Of a stretch of 64,000 nt of DNA, positions 8,901 through 17,668 are shown one piece after another. The DNA comes from Sphingobacteriales bacterium (GTDB lineage Bacteria; Bacteroidota; Bacteroidia; Chitinophagales; UBA2359). The notes beneath the pieces are model-generated. The model saw nothing but the letters and a program-made list of their open reading frames with translations. It was not told where the DNA came from and ran no database searches. The position numbers were made by a program, and so were the translations under genes. Position 1 is the stretch's first letter, and each line of letters begins with the position of its first letter. The stretch spans positions 1,429,501-1,493,500 of the forward strand of contig JADJJT010000001.1 in NCBI GenBank assembly GCA_016706405.1. The letters are read 5' to 3'.

Positions 8901-11233
8901 ATGCCGCCCAAACCCAAACTCCAGAATTAACACTTACCACCGACAATATTGGGCAAACCTTTACCGTAACCTTTACAAGCTCAAATACCGACTGCCAAAA
9001 TACGGCAACTTATACCGTAGTTGCCACTGATTTTTTACCCATTACCACCATGCAAACACTTAGCACAAACACCATTTGGAACAACGAAACCAAGTATATT
9101 AACGGCGTTATTACCGTTCCTGCTGGTATTACCCTAACCATTAACAACAGCAGCGACATTTTATTTTTAAGTGCCACAAGCGGTATTATAGTACAAGCAG
9201 GAGGGCGTTTGGTAATAGACAACAGCACCCTGCGCGGCACCTGCGCTACTACCCCCCAAGTATGGCAGGGCATAACCGTAGAAGGCACTTGGGACCAACC
9301 CCAAGCCACCCCCACCGATATAGCCACCTACCACGGCAGCGTTGAACTTACCAATAACACCGTTATTGAAAACGCTAAAATTGGCGTTGATTTAAGCCAT
9401 ATTGAAGTTATAAACAATGCCTCTGTTATTAAGGGTGGCGGTATATTAACGGCCAACGACAGCTATTTTAATAATTGCTCGGCTGGTGTGGTGTTTAGTA
9501 GCTACCGCAACCATTCTAACAGCGAAATAAATAATTGTGAATTTAATTTTTTAGCAGATTTTTCCGGAACCTACTACAACAACGATACAAAATACATAGG
9601 CATTCATGTAATTCAATGCAATGATGTCGTAATTACCAACAATAAATTTATCCGGAATTTAAGTTACGTACCCACCAATTTATCGGAACACGGTTTTGGT
9701 ATTCGGGTTAACGAATGTAAAGTAATGATTGGCGAATTGGGTGCCCCTAACCAAAGTGGGCAAGGCAATACCTTTACTAATTTGTATATGGGCATTGATG
9801 TGTATGGTGCACCGTCTATAGATGATATTGTACAAATATTGGCAAATAGTTTTAATAATACCCGCAGAGGCATAACCCTAAACGGCAACGGATTTGGTCT
9901 TGTAATAAACAATACTTTTAATAATATACCGAAGGTAAACAACAACACCCACCCCGAAGCTTACGGTGTTTGGGCGCAAAACGGTACGGCTTATTTGGTT
10001 ACAGGTAATATTCTTAATACCAACGAAGATGTTTATGCAGGTACAAATTATACTTACGGAATTGTAAGCGTTAATACCGCCGACAACGGCGGGCAAATTT
10101 ACGACAACCATTATACAGGTGTATTTGATGCTGCTAATTTGTTTGTAGGCAACAACAGCCATATAAATATAGACTGTAATGCGTATAATCCGGATAAAAC
10201 AGACGTTACAATTTATAACCCCGTTTGTCTAAGCGATTGGCGCATAATAGACGACCCCAATAATACCCAAGCACTAAATGACCAAGGACATTGCGATATA
10301 AACCCAAACCTAAGCACCCCGCTGCACGAAAAATGGCATCTATACACCTCAGGCGACACCGAATACCATATAGAGAACCTAAGTGCTACTAATTCCTCTA
10401 ACAGTCCACTAAAAGTGCAATGGGCAACTAACGACCCCGCTTTTGAGCCCTTTATGGTTACGACAAATGTTGATATTAGCATAGATTGCTCAGACCCAAA
10501 TGCGCAGTATTGCCAAAATTTATACCCCGAAAACCCAGTTACTATTGAAGAACAATTTGAGGCAGAAATTGCAGCCACCGGAACTTATAGTGCAGCCACC
10601 CAAAACGCTTTGGCGCGTGTTTATACTATGCAAGGTGCTTCGCAAACTGCTATTAATAATTTAACAAATTATTTAAACGACCGGGCTTTGCGCATATTAA
10701 CAGCTACCTATTACAGGCGCAACCAAGCCGATAGCGCATTATGGGCTTTAAACCAACTGCCCCAAACAACGGCACAAAACACAGCTTTTTACAGTTTATA
10801 TACTGCCTTAATTGCCGATATGGAGGGGACTGGCAAAAAAGCAGCAGCGCAAATAACAGATTTGGCGCAGCAACCCGAAGGGCAACAAGTTACCACTTTG
10901 GCACAAAGCAAATTGGCGCTGCAACAAGGCAAGGTTTACCATAGGCATTTACCCACCTACAAAAAGCAACAAGCACTACTAAGCACCAACAACACCGTTA
11001 AACTGCTACAAATAGCCCCTAACCCTGCTGATAATACCATTGAGTTAACCCTCGATAAAAGTATTATAGCCTTAGAACTATTTGATATAACCGGAAAACG
11101 CCACGCCGTTATAGCTGTTACAGGCACCACGCTACAATACCCTACTGCTAAACTACACGCAGGGGTATATATATGGCAATATACCAATAATACAGGCAAC
11201 ACAGGCATTGTTAAAATGGTTGTTAATCATTAA
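5912..11233 (+). CDS. Giant secreted zinc metalloprotease with beta-helix and T9SS type A tail
   Basis: This 1,773-residue protein is predicted to be exported and then secreted by T9SS. A gluzincin-like zinc site is seen as HEIGH (386-390) with a glutamate at 406 in DEGFADIWG, which suggests a peptidase related to the M4/M36 groups. Ig/PKD-like domains follow (about 590-1020), including TYTVTVTDANGCTATD. Next comes a right-handed beta-helix-like stretch (about 1030-1400) rich in 'NNTFNN' turns. The last 80 residues, from LLQIAPNPADNTIEL to GVYIWQYTNN, form a type A sorting domain. The ATG used gives a short signal peptide (MVLLFMFSSVGARG). The codons just upstream read LKTIKVII, a better n-region, so the true start may be upstream or non-canonical. 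A hairpin terminator follows. Substrate unknown. Confidence 0.85.
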   Translation: MVLLFMFSSVGARGQETVTASMFYGDKPIKISPISRGELFFSEFEYITSTNVFATGFEVTAASDNSGDLDLTNYRVEFYCACPNSNPTEIHPIHEISLTGSLAPNTAKMENDYVIIAKIFNNCRKKANDPNELDYSQPFYIALIKTENNEDIIVDMVSLIFPSGAYLNCQIGLNTDFEPSNTIAMSAQNFGLFHVILTDYGWHHEPNVDNFSMGVLNEDLTTTSNVFILKYLPTNKTKPIYTYHNSLDNFSKYNGDNSFLASHNFTANQLQSRKHYYFKHTDLSADWNTSTIADESKIIDGNKQFYNYTNPSDYNRYAILTTHFSACKTFDYLIEAFDFNTDYLCDADRNFYTCLYKDDKDWGSSGGNLNKVHINGLGATKQIVGHEIGHGINRYHGLDGVSFYDEGFADIWGTLVEWYIDADAAPDYTSKKMSIPINSQPPFSESEFRPFYEGKNDDFFNSDEWLADNKEDEHLGGTIIGKWFYFLAEGVNDVKSNILFNKGNIKKNFIRQVCGINPSVAQYIVYHTLKSLKDKTGGFLKGGDPIFQCSPDPYLMEDCMDAIRQNSLADITDITNVPFIQDNINFVKAQVKNAWAAVGVGQADFSLSSITTYNVCKGQPIKLYASTSTNETITWKKDGTTLTGGNIVNMDANGDPILDQDGDAITQYWAYGENTNADPTLHNGTYTATISYSYTQDGVLQTCTFEKEVEVVVHELIVKDEIEPLNDNELIFCEGNYVNIFLELHPGITSVNSGFFADNSAATYDNVLKRFYFDNIQPEQSGTFTVTATCDDNGTPVTVTATINIVVLEKLTLTLVSDENDICSGENVYLTATTDGSVTWYTQFGNDPIGYDFNFTSPALTQTTTFRAEAFNSMGCPNTEVVKYITITVNPNPTVNLGNNLNICTNELPHTLDAGNVGSSFLWSNNQTTQTIEVTAADTYTVTVTDANGCTATDAITITTQQLPAVGITATAGGECATNTTTLSAVTDEGGTFLWNDAAQTQTPELTLTTDNIGQTFTVTFTSSNTDCQNTATYTVVATDFLPITTMQTLSTNTIWNNETKYINGVITVPAGITLTINNSSDILFLSATSGIIVQAGGRLVIDNSTLRGTCATTPQVWQGITVEGTWDQPQATPTDIATYHGSVELTNNTVIENAKIGVDLSHIEVINNASVIKGGGILTANDSYFNNCSAGVVFSSYRNHSNSEINNCEFNFLADFSGTYYNNDTKYIGIHVIQCNDVVITNNKFIRNLSYVPTNLSEHGFGIRVNECKVMIGELGAPNQSGQGNTFTNLYMGIDVYGAPSIDDIVQILANSFNNTRRGITLNGNGFGLVINNTFNNIPKVNNNTHPEAYGVWAQNGTAYLVTGNILNTNEDVYAGTNYTYGIVSVNTADNGGQIYDNHYTGVFDAANLFVGNNSHINIDCNAYNPDKTDVTIYNPVCLSDWRIIDDPNNTQALNDQGHCDINPNLSTPLHEKWHLYTSGDTEYHIENLSATNSSNSPLKVQWATNDPAFEPFMVTTNVDISIDCSDPNAQYCQNLYPENPVTIEEQFEAEIAATGTYSAATQNALARVYTMQGASQTAINNLTNYLNDRALRILTATYYRRNQADSALWALNQLPQTTAQNTAFYSLYTALIADMEGTGKKAAAQITDLAQQPEGQQVTTLAQSKLALQQGKVYHRHLPTYKKQQALLSTNNTVKLLQIAPNPADNTIELTLDKSIIALELFDITGKRHAVIAVTGTTLQYPTAKLHAGVYIWQYTNNTGNTGIVKMVVNH

Positions 11234-11244
11234 TTTTATTAACT

Positions 11245-11282
11245 AATAGGCTATTTTGCAGTTTGCAAAATAGCCTATTTTA
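11245..11282 (+). terminator. Rho-independent terminator after the metalloprotease gene
   Basis: AATAGGCTATTTTGC (11245-11259) pairs perfectly with GCAAAATAGCCTATT (11265-11279) around a 5-base loop, followed by Ts. It lies 12 bases after the stop codon and ends 12 bases before the next ATG, so the two secreted-protein genes are probably separate transcripts or linked only by read-through. Confidence 0.8.
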
Positions 11283-11293
11283 AATATATCGCA

Positions 11294-13078
11294 ATGAAAA
11301 ACTCAATTATTTTACTAATGTTTTTATTGTTTTCTTTTAGTGTTAATTCGCAAATAACGGTGTTTAATAAAACTTATGATACCGATACTACAATTGAAGG
11401 AAATAACGGAATAATACCAATTAGTGGTGGATACATAACTATAGATGGCATTATATTTAACAAGAATGGACACTATGCGCATATAGCGAGAATTCTTGAC
11501 GAAAAAGGTAACGAAAAAATTACATATATATTGGATGAGGGTACTAAAAAAATAGTGACAATCAACGGTGGTGAGGGGTTTATACAAAGTAGCGATGGGG
11601 CATTTTTGACTATATCGGCAATAGATGGGTCAATGTTCGATAATGGTCAAAAAGATTATTTTGTAATAAAGTTTACCGCCGAGGGTGAGGTTATTTGGAA
11701 ACACCAATACGAACAAAACGGCACCCAGTTTCCAACGGCAATAATAGAAACCGCCGATAAAGGTTATTTAGTGGTGGGCAACCACCACAATAATACCTAT
11801 TCTAAGTTTAACATTTTAAAAATAAACAGCGAAGGCAAAAAACAATGGCAGGTTTACTATGGTTTAGCCCCCGAAGAGGGCAATTCGGTACCGTTTAGTG
11901 CAGCACAAACAAGCGACGGCGGCTATTTGGTAAGTGGTTATGGCTTTACCGATGGGGCAAACTACCAAATGTATTTAATTAAAATAGACAGCAAAGGTTA
12001 TTTGAAATGGCAAAAAGATTGGGGCGGCTGGGAGGGAAATGGCGGAGGTTTGATTTCACGAATTGATAATAAATATTATATTATCGGGTCATCGGTTTCG
12101 GATAACAAAAACTGCGAACCTATTTTTCTTGAAATAGACGAAGAAGGAAATGTTTTAGTTGAAAATATAATTCAAACCAAGAATAGTATTTTATCTCACC
12201 AACTTTCATTAAGACCTTTTACTAATAACACCCTTATAACAGCCGGGTATTATGCTAAAAGTTATTCTGAGCTACCAATAGGCTTAATAATGTGTTTTAC
12301 TACTGCTGGTGACACCCTATGGACACGTACAATACCTACCGGCATTAATGATGAGAACTATTTTCGCGATGTGCGTCCTACTCCCGATGGTGGTTTTGTG
12401 GCTGCGGGTTTTTTGCTCAATAGCCCACAGCGCAGTTGGGTAGTAAAATTCGATGCAGACGGGCATACCTGCGCCGAGGTGGGCTGCGATAGTGTAACCT
12501 TTAAAAACTGTCTGGGCTACTATACCCAACCACAGCTATCTTTTACCACTATTCATATTGGCAATGGGTTGGTGGCATTTTACAATTTGTCGCAGCAGGT
12601 ATATACAGACGAGCCGGGGGGTGGTTACTACCTATGGCAGTTTGGAGATGGTACCGAGCAAATAAGCAACAGCAATGAATCGGTAGTGCATACCTACCCC
12701 AGTAATACGGGCAGTTATACCGCAACCCTAAACGCCATACTTTGCGGCGATACCACCCAACTAACCCAAACAGTACAATTATGGGCGGTTGGCACCCAAC
12801 AAATACCGCAACACGCAGCACAAAGCACGGCGGTACTAAGCCAAAACCCTATTAAAACGGGGCAGGCGGTAACGGTACATTATGCCTTTCCGCCGCAAAT
12901 ACCACAGGGGCAGTTTAATTTATACAACATCCAAGGGCGGTTAGTAGGCGCATGGGGTTTGCCCAGCCTGCAAAACCAGCGCACCCTACCCACCCTACAC
13001 CTTGCAGCAGGTATTTACCCCTACGAGGTAAAACTCGGCAACCGGGTAATTATATCCGGGAAATTGGTAATAAATTAA
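11294..13078 (+). CDS. Secreted protein with propeller-like repeats, PKD domain and T9SS type A tail
   Basis: This 594-residue protein has a clear signal peptide (MKNSIILLMFLLFSFSVNSQ). Repeated blades follow with the form 'TSDGGYLVSGYG...LIKIDSKGYLKWQK', also seen as ETADKGYLVVGNH and PTPDGGFVAAGFL; these resemble Bacteroidota delta-60/propeller-like repeats. A PKD-type domain lies at about 430-500 (YYLWQFGDGTEQ). The last 75 residues (QNPIKTGQAVTV to GKLVIN) look like a type A sorting domain. It is probably a surface or released protein that works with its large neighbour or in adhesion. No catalytic site was recognised. Confidence 0.8.
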   Translation: MKNSIILLMFLLFSFSVNSQITVFNKTYDTDTTIEGNNGIIPISGGYITIDGIIFNKNGHYAHIARILDEKGNEKITYILDEGTKKIVTINGGEGFIQSSDGAFLTISAIDGSMFDNGQKDYFVIKFTAEGEVIWKHQYEQNGTQFPTAIIETADKGYLVVGNHHNNTYSKFNILKINSEGKKQWQVYYGLAPEEGNSVPFSAAQTSDGGYLVSGYGFTDGANYQMYLIKIDSKGYLKWQKDWGGWEGNGGGLISRIDNKYYIIGSSVSDNKNCEPIFLEIDEEGNVLVENIIQTKNSILSHQLSLRPFTNNTLITAGYYAKSYSELPIGLIMCFTTAGDTLWTRTIPTGINDENYFRDVRPTPDGGFVAAGFLLNSPQRSWVVKFDADGHTCAEVGCDSVTFKNCLGYYTQPQLSFTTIHIGNGLVAFYNLSQQVYTDEPGGGYYLWQFGDGTEQISNSNESVVHTYPSNTGSYTATLNAILCGDTTQLTQTVQLWAVGTQQIPQHAAQSTAVLSQNPIKTGQAVTVHYAFPPQIPQGQFNLYNIQGRLVGAWGLPSLQNQRTLPTLHLAAGIYPYEVKLGNRVIISGKLVIN

Positions 13079-13239
13079 GCAATTCATCCGGAAATTGAAA
13101 GCATGATAGACAGCAAAACATCAAAAATTTGTTAGTTTTATACTATACACTAATTTTGCGCCTATATTTACCATCATTTAGTTGAAACAGAAATTATTAG
13201 GAGTTCAAAAAAGACATGCTATAAATAAACCAATACTCT

Positions 13240-13270
13240 TTGTCCTGTTGGTCAAAAATCATTAATTTTG
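13240..13270 (+). promoter_or_regulatory. Bacteroidota-type promoter for thiL
   Basis: TTG at 13240-13242, a 20-base spacer and TAATTTTG at 13263-13270 fit the Bacteroidota consensus and lie 33 bases before the thiL ATG. A second match (TTG 13129-13131, 19 bases, TAATTTTG 13151-13158) lies further upstream and may be an additional start. Confidence 0.55.
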
Positions 13271-13302
13271 TAGCATAAATAAACGAAATAATTGATGCAA
13301 AA

Positions 13303-14403
13303 ATGGATAATAATAAGAAAAACAACGACAATAATAACAAGAACCAAGAAAACAACACCGCCAGCACCCCAAAATTAACGGCAATAAATAGTTTAGGCGA
13401 GTTTGGCTTAATTGACCATTTAACCCGACACTTTAAACACCACAAACAACCAAGCACAATAAAAGGCGTTGGCGACGATGCCGCTGTTATGCAGCCCATT
13501 GCCAGTAGCGACGAGCTTTGCTTGTTGGCCACCGATTTGCTTATTGAGGGCATCCATTTTGATTTGCATTACACCGCGTTAAAGCATTTAGGCTACAAGG
13601 CCGTTGCCGTTAACTTATCTGATATTTATGCCATGAACGGTACGCCTACCCAAATAGTTGTATCGTTGGCCGTATCAAGTCGTATGAGCGTAGAAGCACT
13701 TGACGAGTTATACGACGGTATTTATGCCGCCTGCCGCGACTATGAGGTTGATTTAGTAGGGGGCGACACCAGCAGCTCGGTAAAAGGGATGTTTATAAAT
13801 ATTGCCGTCTTTGGACAAGTAAATACCTCAAAAATAACCTACCGCAGCGGGGCAAAATCCGGCGATTTATTATGCGTAACGGGATTTTTGGGGGCAGCTT
13901 ATTTAGGACTTCAAATATTAGAGCGCGAAAAACAAATTTATATTGAAAACCCCAATATCCAACCCTATTTAGCGCCCTACCAATACTGTATTGGCCGGTT
14001 GCTGCGCCCCGAGCCGCGCCGCGACATAGTCGAAATTTTAAATAATATGCAAATAGTGCCTACCAGCATGATTGATGTTTCGGACGGCTTGTCTTCGGAG
14101 GTACTGCATTTATGCAAAAACTCGCAAGTAGGATGCCATATTTACGACGAAAATATTCCGTTACATCCGGAAATGTTTGAAACCGCCCGCGAACTTAACC
14201 TCGACCCGCTTACCTGTGTGTTTAATGGCGGCGAAGACTACGAACTTTTGTTTACCGTAAACCCCAGCCATTTAACACGCCTCGATGACTTGCAAGGAAT
14301 TGCCATTATTGGCAAAATAACCGAGCCACAGCATGGCGCAAAAATAATAACCAAAAGTGGAATCGAGCACAATTTAATAGCACAAGGCTGGAAACACCAG
14401 TAA
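13303..14403 (+). CDS. thiL: Thiamine-monophosphate kinase
   Basis: ThiL phosphorylates thiamine monophosphate to thiamine diphosphate with ATP, the last step of thiamine cofactor synthesis. The 366-residue protein shows the family order: SLGEFGLIDHL, GVGDDAAVM (the metal/ATP-binding DD), DLLIEGIHFDLHY, AVAVNLSDIYAMNGTP, LVGGDTSSS, then IDVSDGLSSEV and FNGGEDYELLF in the second half. The first 25 residues are an unusual asparagine/lysine-rich stretch (MDNNKKNNDNNNKN) not needed for the fold; a later start is possible but no better ATG is nearby. It appears to be monocistronic with its own promoter. Confidence 0.93.
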   Translation: MDNNKKNNDNNNKNQENNTASTPKLTAINSLGEFGLIDHLTRHFKHHKQPSTIKGVGDDAAVMQPIASSDELCLLATDLLIEGIHFDLHYTALKHLGYKAVAVNLSDIYAMNGTPTQIVVSLAVSSRMSVEALDELYDGIYAACRDYEVDLVGGDTSSSVKGMFINIAVFGQVNTSKITYRSGAKSGDLLCVTGFLGAAYLGLQILEREKQIYIENPNIQPYLAPYQYCIGRLLRPEPRRDIVEILNNMQIVPTSMIDVSDGLSSEVLHLCKNSQVGCHIYDENIPLHPEMFETARELNLDPLTCVFNGGEDYELLFTVNPSHLTRLDDLQGIAIIGKITEPQHGAKIITKSGIEHNLIAQGWKHQ

Positions 14404-14499
14404 ATATTTAATTTATTAGATTAATTAGTGCCTAATTTCCGGATAACCGACTCATTGCCTTTGTAACAGGCTTGCTTGCCATAAATTTTCTTCTGCTAA

Positions 14500-14640
14500 A
14501 TTTATTTTTCCGGAAAAGAGCCCCGCGATGCCGTAGGTGTTTGGAATGCACCTAAATTAAATATCGAAACACAAACCAATGCTGAGTTTTCACTAATAGA
14601 TGTGCCTGCCTATGCGCCAATAAAAGCAAATAGAAAGTAA
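14500..14640 (+). pseudogene. Possible C-terminal remnant of a pirin-like protein
   Basis: The frame before the TAA at 14638-14640 reads GKEPRDAVGVWNAPKLNIET and ends in FSLIDVPAYAP. This resembles the end of bicupin pirins of the YhhW type ('RDAVGIWDT...LLLIDVPM'). It has no start codon and is closed by a stop just upstream (14497-14499), so only about 46 codons remain. The match is by recollection of the family pattern and is tentative. Confidence 0.4.
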
Positions 14641-14863
14641 AAGTAAAGTGAATAAATGATTAGCCCAATTAACTTAAACAGAATTGCTTTGTTTTGTACT
14701 AAGAACAAAATATATGGTTTTTATTTTATTATACTTTTTTTCTTGATAATGAACGAGCAAACTTGCGAAGGCAAGGTTGCGAAGTGAACCTGCGAAGCAG
14801 ACGTAACAAAAAAATCAAGCGCTGCGACCTGTTGTTTAACGGTTTGCTGCACTTCAAAACCTA

Positions 14864-14920
14864 AAAACAAGCTATAAAATAAACTCGCTGCGCTCAAACA
14901 GTATTTTATACGCTTGTTTT
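14864..14920. repeat. Imperfect long hairpin, possible dispersed element
   Basis: AAAACAAGC (14864-14872) pairs with GCTTGTTTT (14912-14920), and ATAAAATA (14874-14881) with TATTTTAT (14902-14909), interrupted by a small bulge, around a loop of about 20 bases. Related words such as 'ttaacggttt' occur on both sides, which suggests a palindromic repeat unit rather than a terminator. Confidence 0.5.
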
Positions 14921-15088
14921 TTAACGGTTTTTCCGTTTGCAAACCTACAACAGTTCGAAGGCGCGGGTAGTGGCATTGATAGCTTTGTTTTCATGTAACA
15001 CCTTTTCCGGAAATTGAAAAGTATTAACTTTGGATTATTTTATAAATCACCTTGGTATAAAAATAGGCTTTTGTTTTTGGCAATTATA

Positions 15089-15135
15089 AAAAGACCGCTA
15101 AAAACAGATTAAGTTGTTGTTCTTAGCGGTCTTTT
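15089..15135 (-). terminator. Terminator downstream of the OmpH-like genes
   Basis: AAAAGACCGCTAA (15089-15101) pairs with TTAGCGGTCTTTT (15123-15135). On the minus strand this is a 13-bp stem with a U-rich end, 30 bases past the stop of the OmpH-like gene. Confidence 0.75.
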
Positions 15136-15164
15136 ATTTCGTAGAATTAAATTCTAAAATGTTT

Positions 15165-15686
15165 TTACCTTAAATTTAGTTTGGCCTTAACAAAAGCGGT
15201 AATATCTTCGCTTGGCGAAACAAACAACAAACCCAAGGCGGCACCCGAATCGAGCACGTAGGTATAGCCTTTTTCGGTGGCTACGTCGCTTATAGCCTGG
15301 GTTACGCGGTCTTTAATTGGTTTGGTTAGCTCTTCTTCTTTTTTTGCCACGTTTTGCTCGGCTGCAGCTTTTTCTTCGGCTAATTTTTTATCTTTTTCTT
15401 GTAAGGTCATCATTTTTGCTTGGTAATCTAACTGCGAAAGTTTGCCTTCTTTCCATAGCTGTTCAACGCTGGTGGCTTCTTTAATTAGCTCTTCATCTTT
15501 GCTTTTCAACATATTACTCAGTTGCTCTAAATAGGTCTGATACTGCGTTTCGGCAGCTTTCCACTCGGGCATTGAGTTTAAAAGGTCTAAACTGTTGAGG
15601 TGGCCAATTTTGGTTTGTGCATAACTGTTAGCTTGTGTACCAATAAAAAGGCAAACGGCAACAAATAAATACTTAATAAATTTCAT
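15165..15686 (-). CDS. OmpH/Skp-family periplasmic chaperone
   Basis: This 173-residue protein has a signal peptide (MKFIKYLFVAVCLFIGTQANSYA) and then TKIGHLNSLDLLNSMPEWKA, the usual start of the mature OmpH/Skp domain. A charged coiled-coil (about 55-125) forms the chaperone 'tentacle', and a C-terminal strand segment reads YTYVLDSGAALGLLFVSPSEDIT. Skp-like proteins bind unfolded outer-membrane proteins in the periplasm and deliver them to BamA. It lies downstream of a paralogue with the same layout, with a 260-base gap between them, and ends in a strong terminator. Confidence 0.88.
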   Translation of the reverse strand: MKFIKYLFVAVCLFIGTQANSYAQTKIGHLNSLDLLNSMPEWKAAETQYQTYLEQLSNMLKSKDEELIKEATSVEQLWKEGKLSQLDYQAKMMTLQEKDKKLAEEKAAAEQNVAKKEEELTKPIKDRVTQAISDVATEKGYTYVLDSGAALGLLFVSPSEDITAFVKAKLNLR

Positions 15687-15945
15687 TACGAATTATATAA
15701 TTAAAATAAAAATTAAAAATCTAACAAGATTGTTGTGTAATTTAATACGGCAGCACCAAATTATAATTGAATGTTCTTTACAAAGTAACGGTAACTGCCC
15801 ATAATGCAAGCATGTAATTGTTTAGTGGTTGTAATAAACGTGTTTTAAGCAATCCGGAAGCTAATTATTTTATTGCCATTTTAAAAACAAGGATTAGATG
15901 GGCAGTAAAAAAATACATCCGGAAGTTTTAAAACATTCAGTTTAT

Positions 15946-16470
15946 TTATTTTGTGTTTAATTCTTTAAGCACGTCGGCTGTATAGTCAAAACTTGGATTT
16001 GCATATACAATAGCAACACCTTGCCCTTTGTCGAGTACAAAATCAATTTTTTTGTTTTTAGCTACCGTTTCAATAGCTTTGGCAACTTGGTCTTGTATGG
16101 GTTTTACCAATTCAACCCGTTTTTTATATAACTCACCTTCTGGGCCAAATTTTTCGCGCTGAAAATCTTTTAGCGCTTTTTCTTTGTCAAAAATCTCTTG
16201 TTCGCGTTTAGCACGGTCTTTATCGGTTAATAATACTTGCTCGGCCTGAAACTGTTTGTATAGTTTTTCGATGTTTTGTTTTTGGGCGGTTACCTCTTTT
16301 TCCCAGCCTTCGGCAATTTGGTTTATTTGTTGTTGTGCTTGTTGGTAGGTATTCATTTTTTCGAGTATTTGCCTCGAATCAACATAGCCAAAACTTTGGG
16401 CTGCAAGGTTTGTGGGGGCTAATAAAACAGATAATACAAATAAGGACAAAGCCAAAAATAGTTGCTTCAT
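15946..16470 (-). CDS. OmpH/Skp-family periplasmic chaperone (paralogue)
   Basis: This 174-residue protein has a signal peptide (MKQLFLALSLFVLSVLLAPTNLAAQ) and then SFGYVDSRQILEKMNTYQQA, a typical OmpH start. A lysine/glutamate-rich coiled-coil follows, and it ends with KIDFVLDKGQGVAIVYANPSFDYTADV. It is the upstream partner of the gene at 15165-15686. Tandem OmpH-like genes are common in Bacteroidota, often near bamA, but bamA is not in this window. The pair probably serves assembly of outer-membrane proteins. The two differ enough in sequence to be old paralogues rather than a recent copy. Confidence 0.88.
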   Translation of the reverse strand: MKQLFLALSLFVLSVLLAPTNLAAQSFGYVDSRQILEKMNTYQQAQQQINQIAEGWEKEVTAQKQNIEKLYKQFQAEQVLLTDKDRAKREQEIFDKEKALKDFQREKFGPEGELYKKRVELVKPIQDQVAKAIETVAKNKKIDFVLDKGQGVAIVYANPSFDYTADVLKELNTK

Positions 16471-16742
16471 TGTTTAAACTTAAATTTTTATTTTATAAAT
16501 GTAACAAAAGCGCTGTAAAGATACGCTTAAATATGGACAAATTAGTTTAGTTTTAGTTTAGTGTGGGCATAAAAATGAGTTAAAAAATCCAAGCCTTTTT
16601 GTTTTCATGTTTATTTAACGTTATTTAGCTTGAGCAAAAAATTGGCTTAGGGCGAAAAATATAAAACAATAGAGGCCCTGCTTGCCAAAATGGAGCAAAC
16701 ATGCCTCTAATATGATATAAAATAAAAAACAAATTTTATTGT

Positions 16743-17345
16743 TTAAAACTGACTTAGGTCGGAGCGTTTAATAGTTGATTTATAGTTTTGGGCAAATATA
16801 CCTATTGGCACTCGCTTTTGGTAGGCCGATGTGGTATAGTAATGCAAAATAAGGTCTAAATCGTGCGCATCTAAATACCCCGGAAAAAGGGAAAGATGGC
16901 GGTATTTTTCGTCTAAAATTACCGTAGCAGGCAATTCAACGCGATTTTTCATTAGTTCTAAGGCCAACTCATTAGCTCCGGCCTTGCCTTGTTTAACATA
17001 TTTATACGTTTTCCCTTTAAAATTAAGCGTGTTTTTATCTTCGGCATCTAAACGAACAGCGTAAAATTTTTCGCCAACATATTGCACAACAGCTTCGTGC
17101 TTAAATGTGGTTTTATCCATTTTTTTGCACCAGCCGCACCAGTCGGCATAAATTTTAAATAAAACTTTTCGGGGTTCTTTTTGCATCAGCGAGTCAAGCG
17201 CATCAAGTTCAACCCATTCAATATCATTATTGTTTTGGGCTTGTGCTGCATTATTATCAGTAGTATAATTTTGGGCAGCGGGTGTAAATGCGCTAAACAT
17301 TGTGGCACACAAAACAAAAGAAAAAGCAAATAAAAATGGTTTCAT
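16743..17345 (-). CDS. Exported thioredoxin-fold protein with CGWC site
   Basis: This 200-residue protein has a signal peptide (MKPFLFAFSFVLCATMFSAFTPAA). A thioredoxin-like domain follows, with the redox pair in KIYADWCGWCKKM (cysteines 70 and 73) and the cis-proline region VELPATVILDEKYRH. It probably reduces or rearranges disulfides of exported proteins, although the exact partner is unknown. The insert TLNFKGKTYKYVKQGKAGANELA between the active site and the cis-proline is typical of Bacteroidota 'DUF255-like' thioredoxins. It stands alone, 270 bases before the OmpH pair on the same strand. Confidence 0.85.
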   Translation of the reverse strand: MKPFLFAFSFVLCATMFSAFTPAAQNYTTDNNAAQAQNNNDIEWVELDALDSLMQKEPRKVLFKIYADWCGWCKKMDKTTFKHEAVVQYVGEKFYAVRLDAEDKNTLNFKGKTYKYVKQGKAGANELALELMKNRVELPATVILDEKYRHLSLFPGYLDAHDLDLILHYYTTSAYQKRVPIGIFAQNYKSTIKRSDLSQF

Positions 17346-17668
17346 TAGGTAGAATTAGTAAATATTAAAGTTAAAGAAACAAATAGTTGGTTAATTAGCT
17401 AAGAAATCCGGAAGAAAAAAATAAACGTCATTTTGCACCTAAGAAGTAAGAAACAAAATAAATGCGGCGTAGTTTAGGGCTATCCGGAAAAATTTTGTCT
17501 CTATCTATGCCGGTAATTTACCCCTTAGTCTAAGCCATAAAACGCTCAAAGCCGTTTGACTTTATTTTAGGTCAAACGTTTAATATTGTGTGCTAAAAAA
17601 TATTAACATTAAGTCGGCGTATCTTTGCCCGTTTTACCCAGCTTTAAAATATTTTACTTGTTAGCAGT

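Larger units (their letters stand above)
14404..15088. other. Intergenic region with a gene remnant and a structured repeat
   Basis: No intact gene was found here. The region holds a 46-codon remnant resembling the end of a pirin-like protein (14500-14640), a stretch that can fold into a long hairpin (14864-14920), and three TCCGGA sites. A 73-codon minus-strand frame at 14721-14942 overlaps the hairpin and shows no protein-like features. Confidence 0.5.

Noticed and set aside
14721..14942. 73-codon minus-strand frame
   Set aside because: It overlaps a palindromic repeat, is rich in repeat-derived words, and shows no domain or start context.
16670..16709. Possible terminator after the thioredoxin gene
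   Set aside because: Only a 7-bp stem (TAGAGGC/GCCTCTA) with a loop of about 26 bases and no T-run.
17620..17627. TATCTTTG as a full promoter for the barrel protein
   Set aside because: The -7 box is good, but no TTG lies at the expected distance, so it is not listed as a feature.
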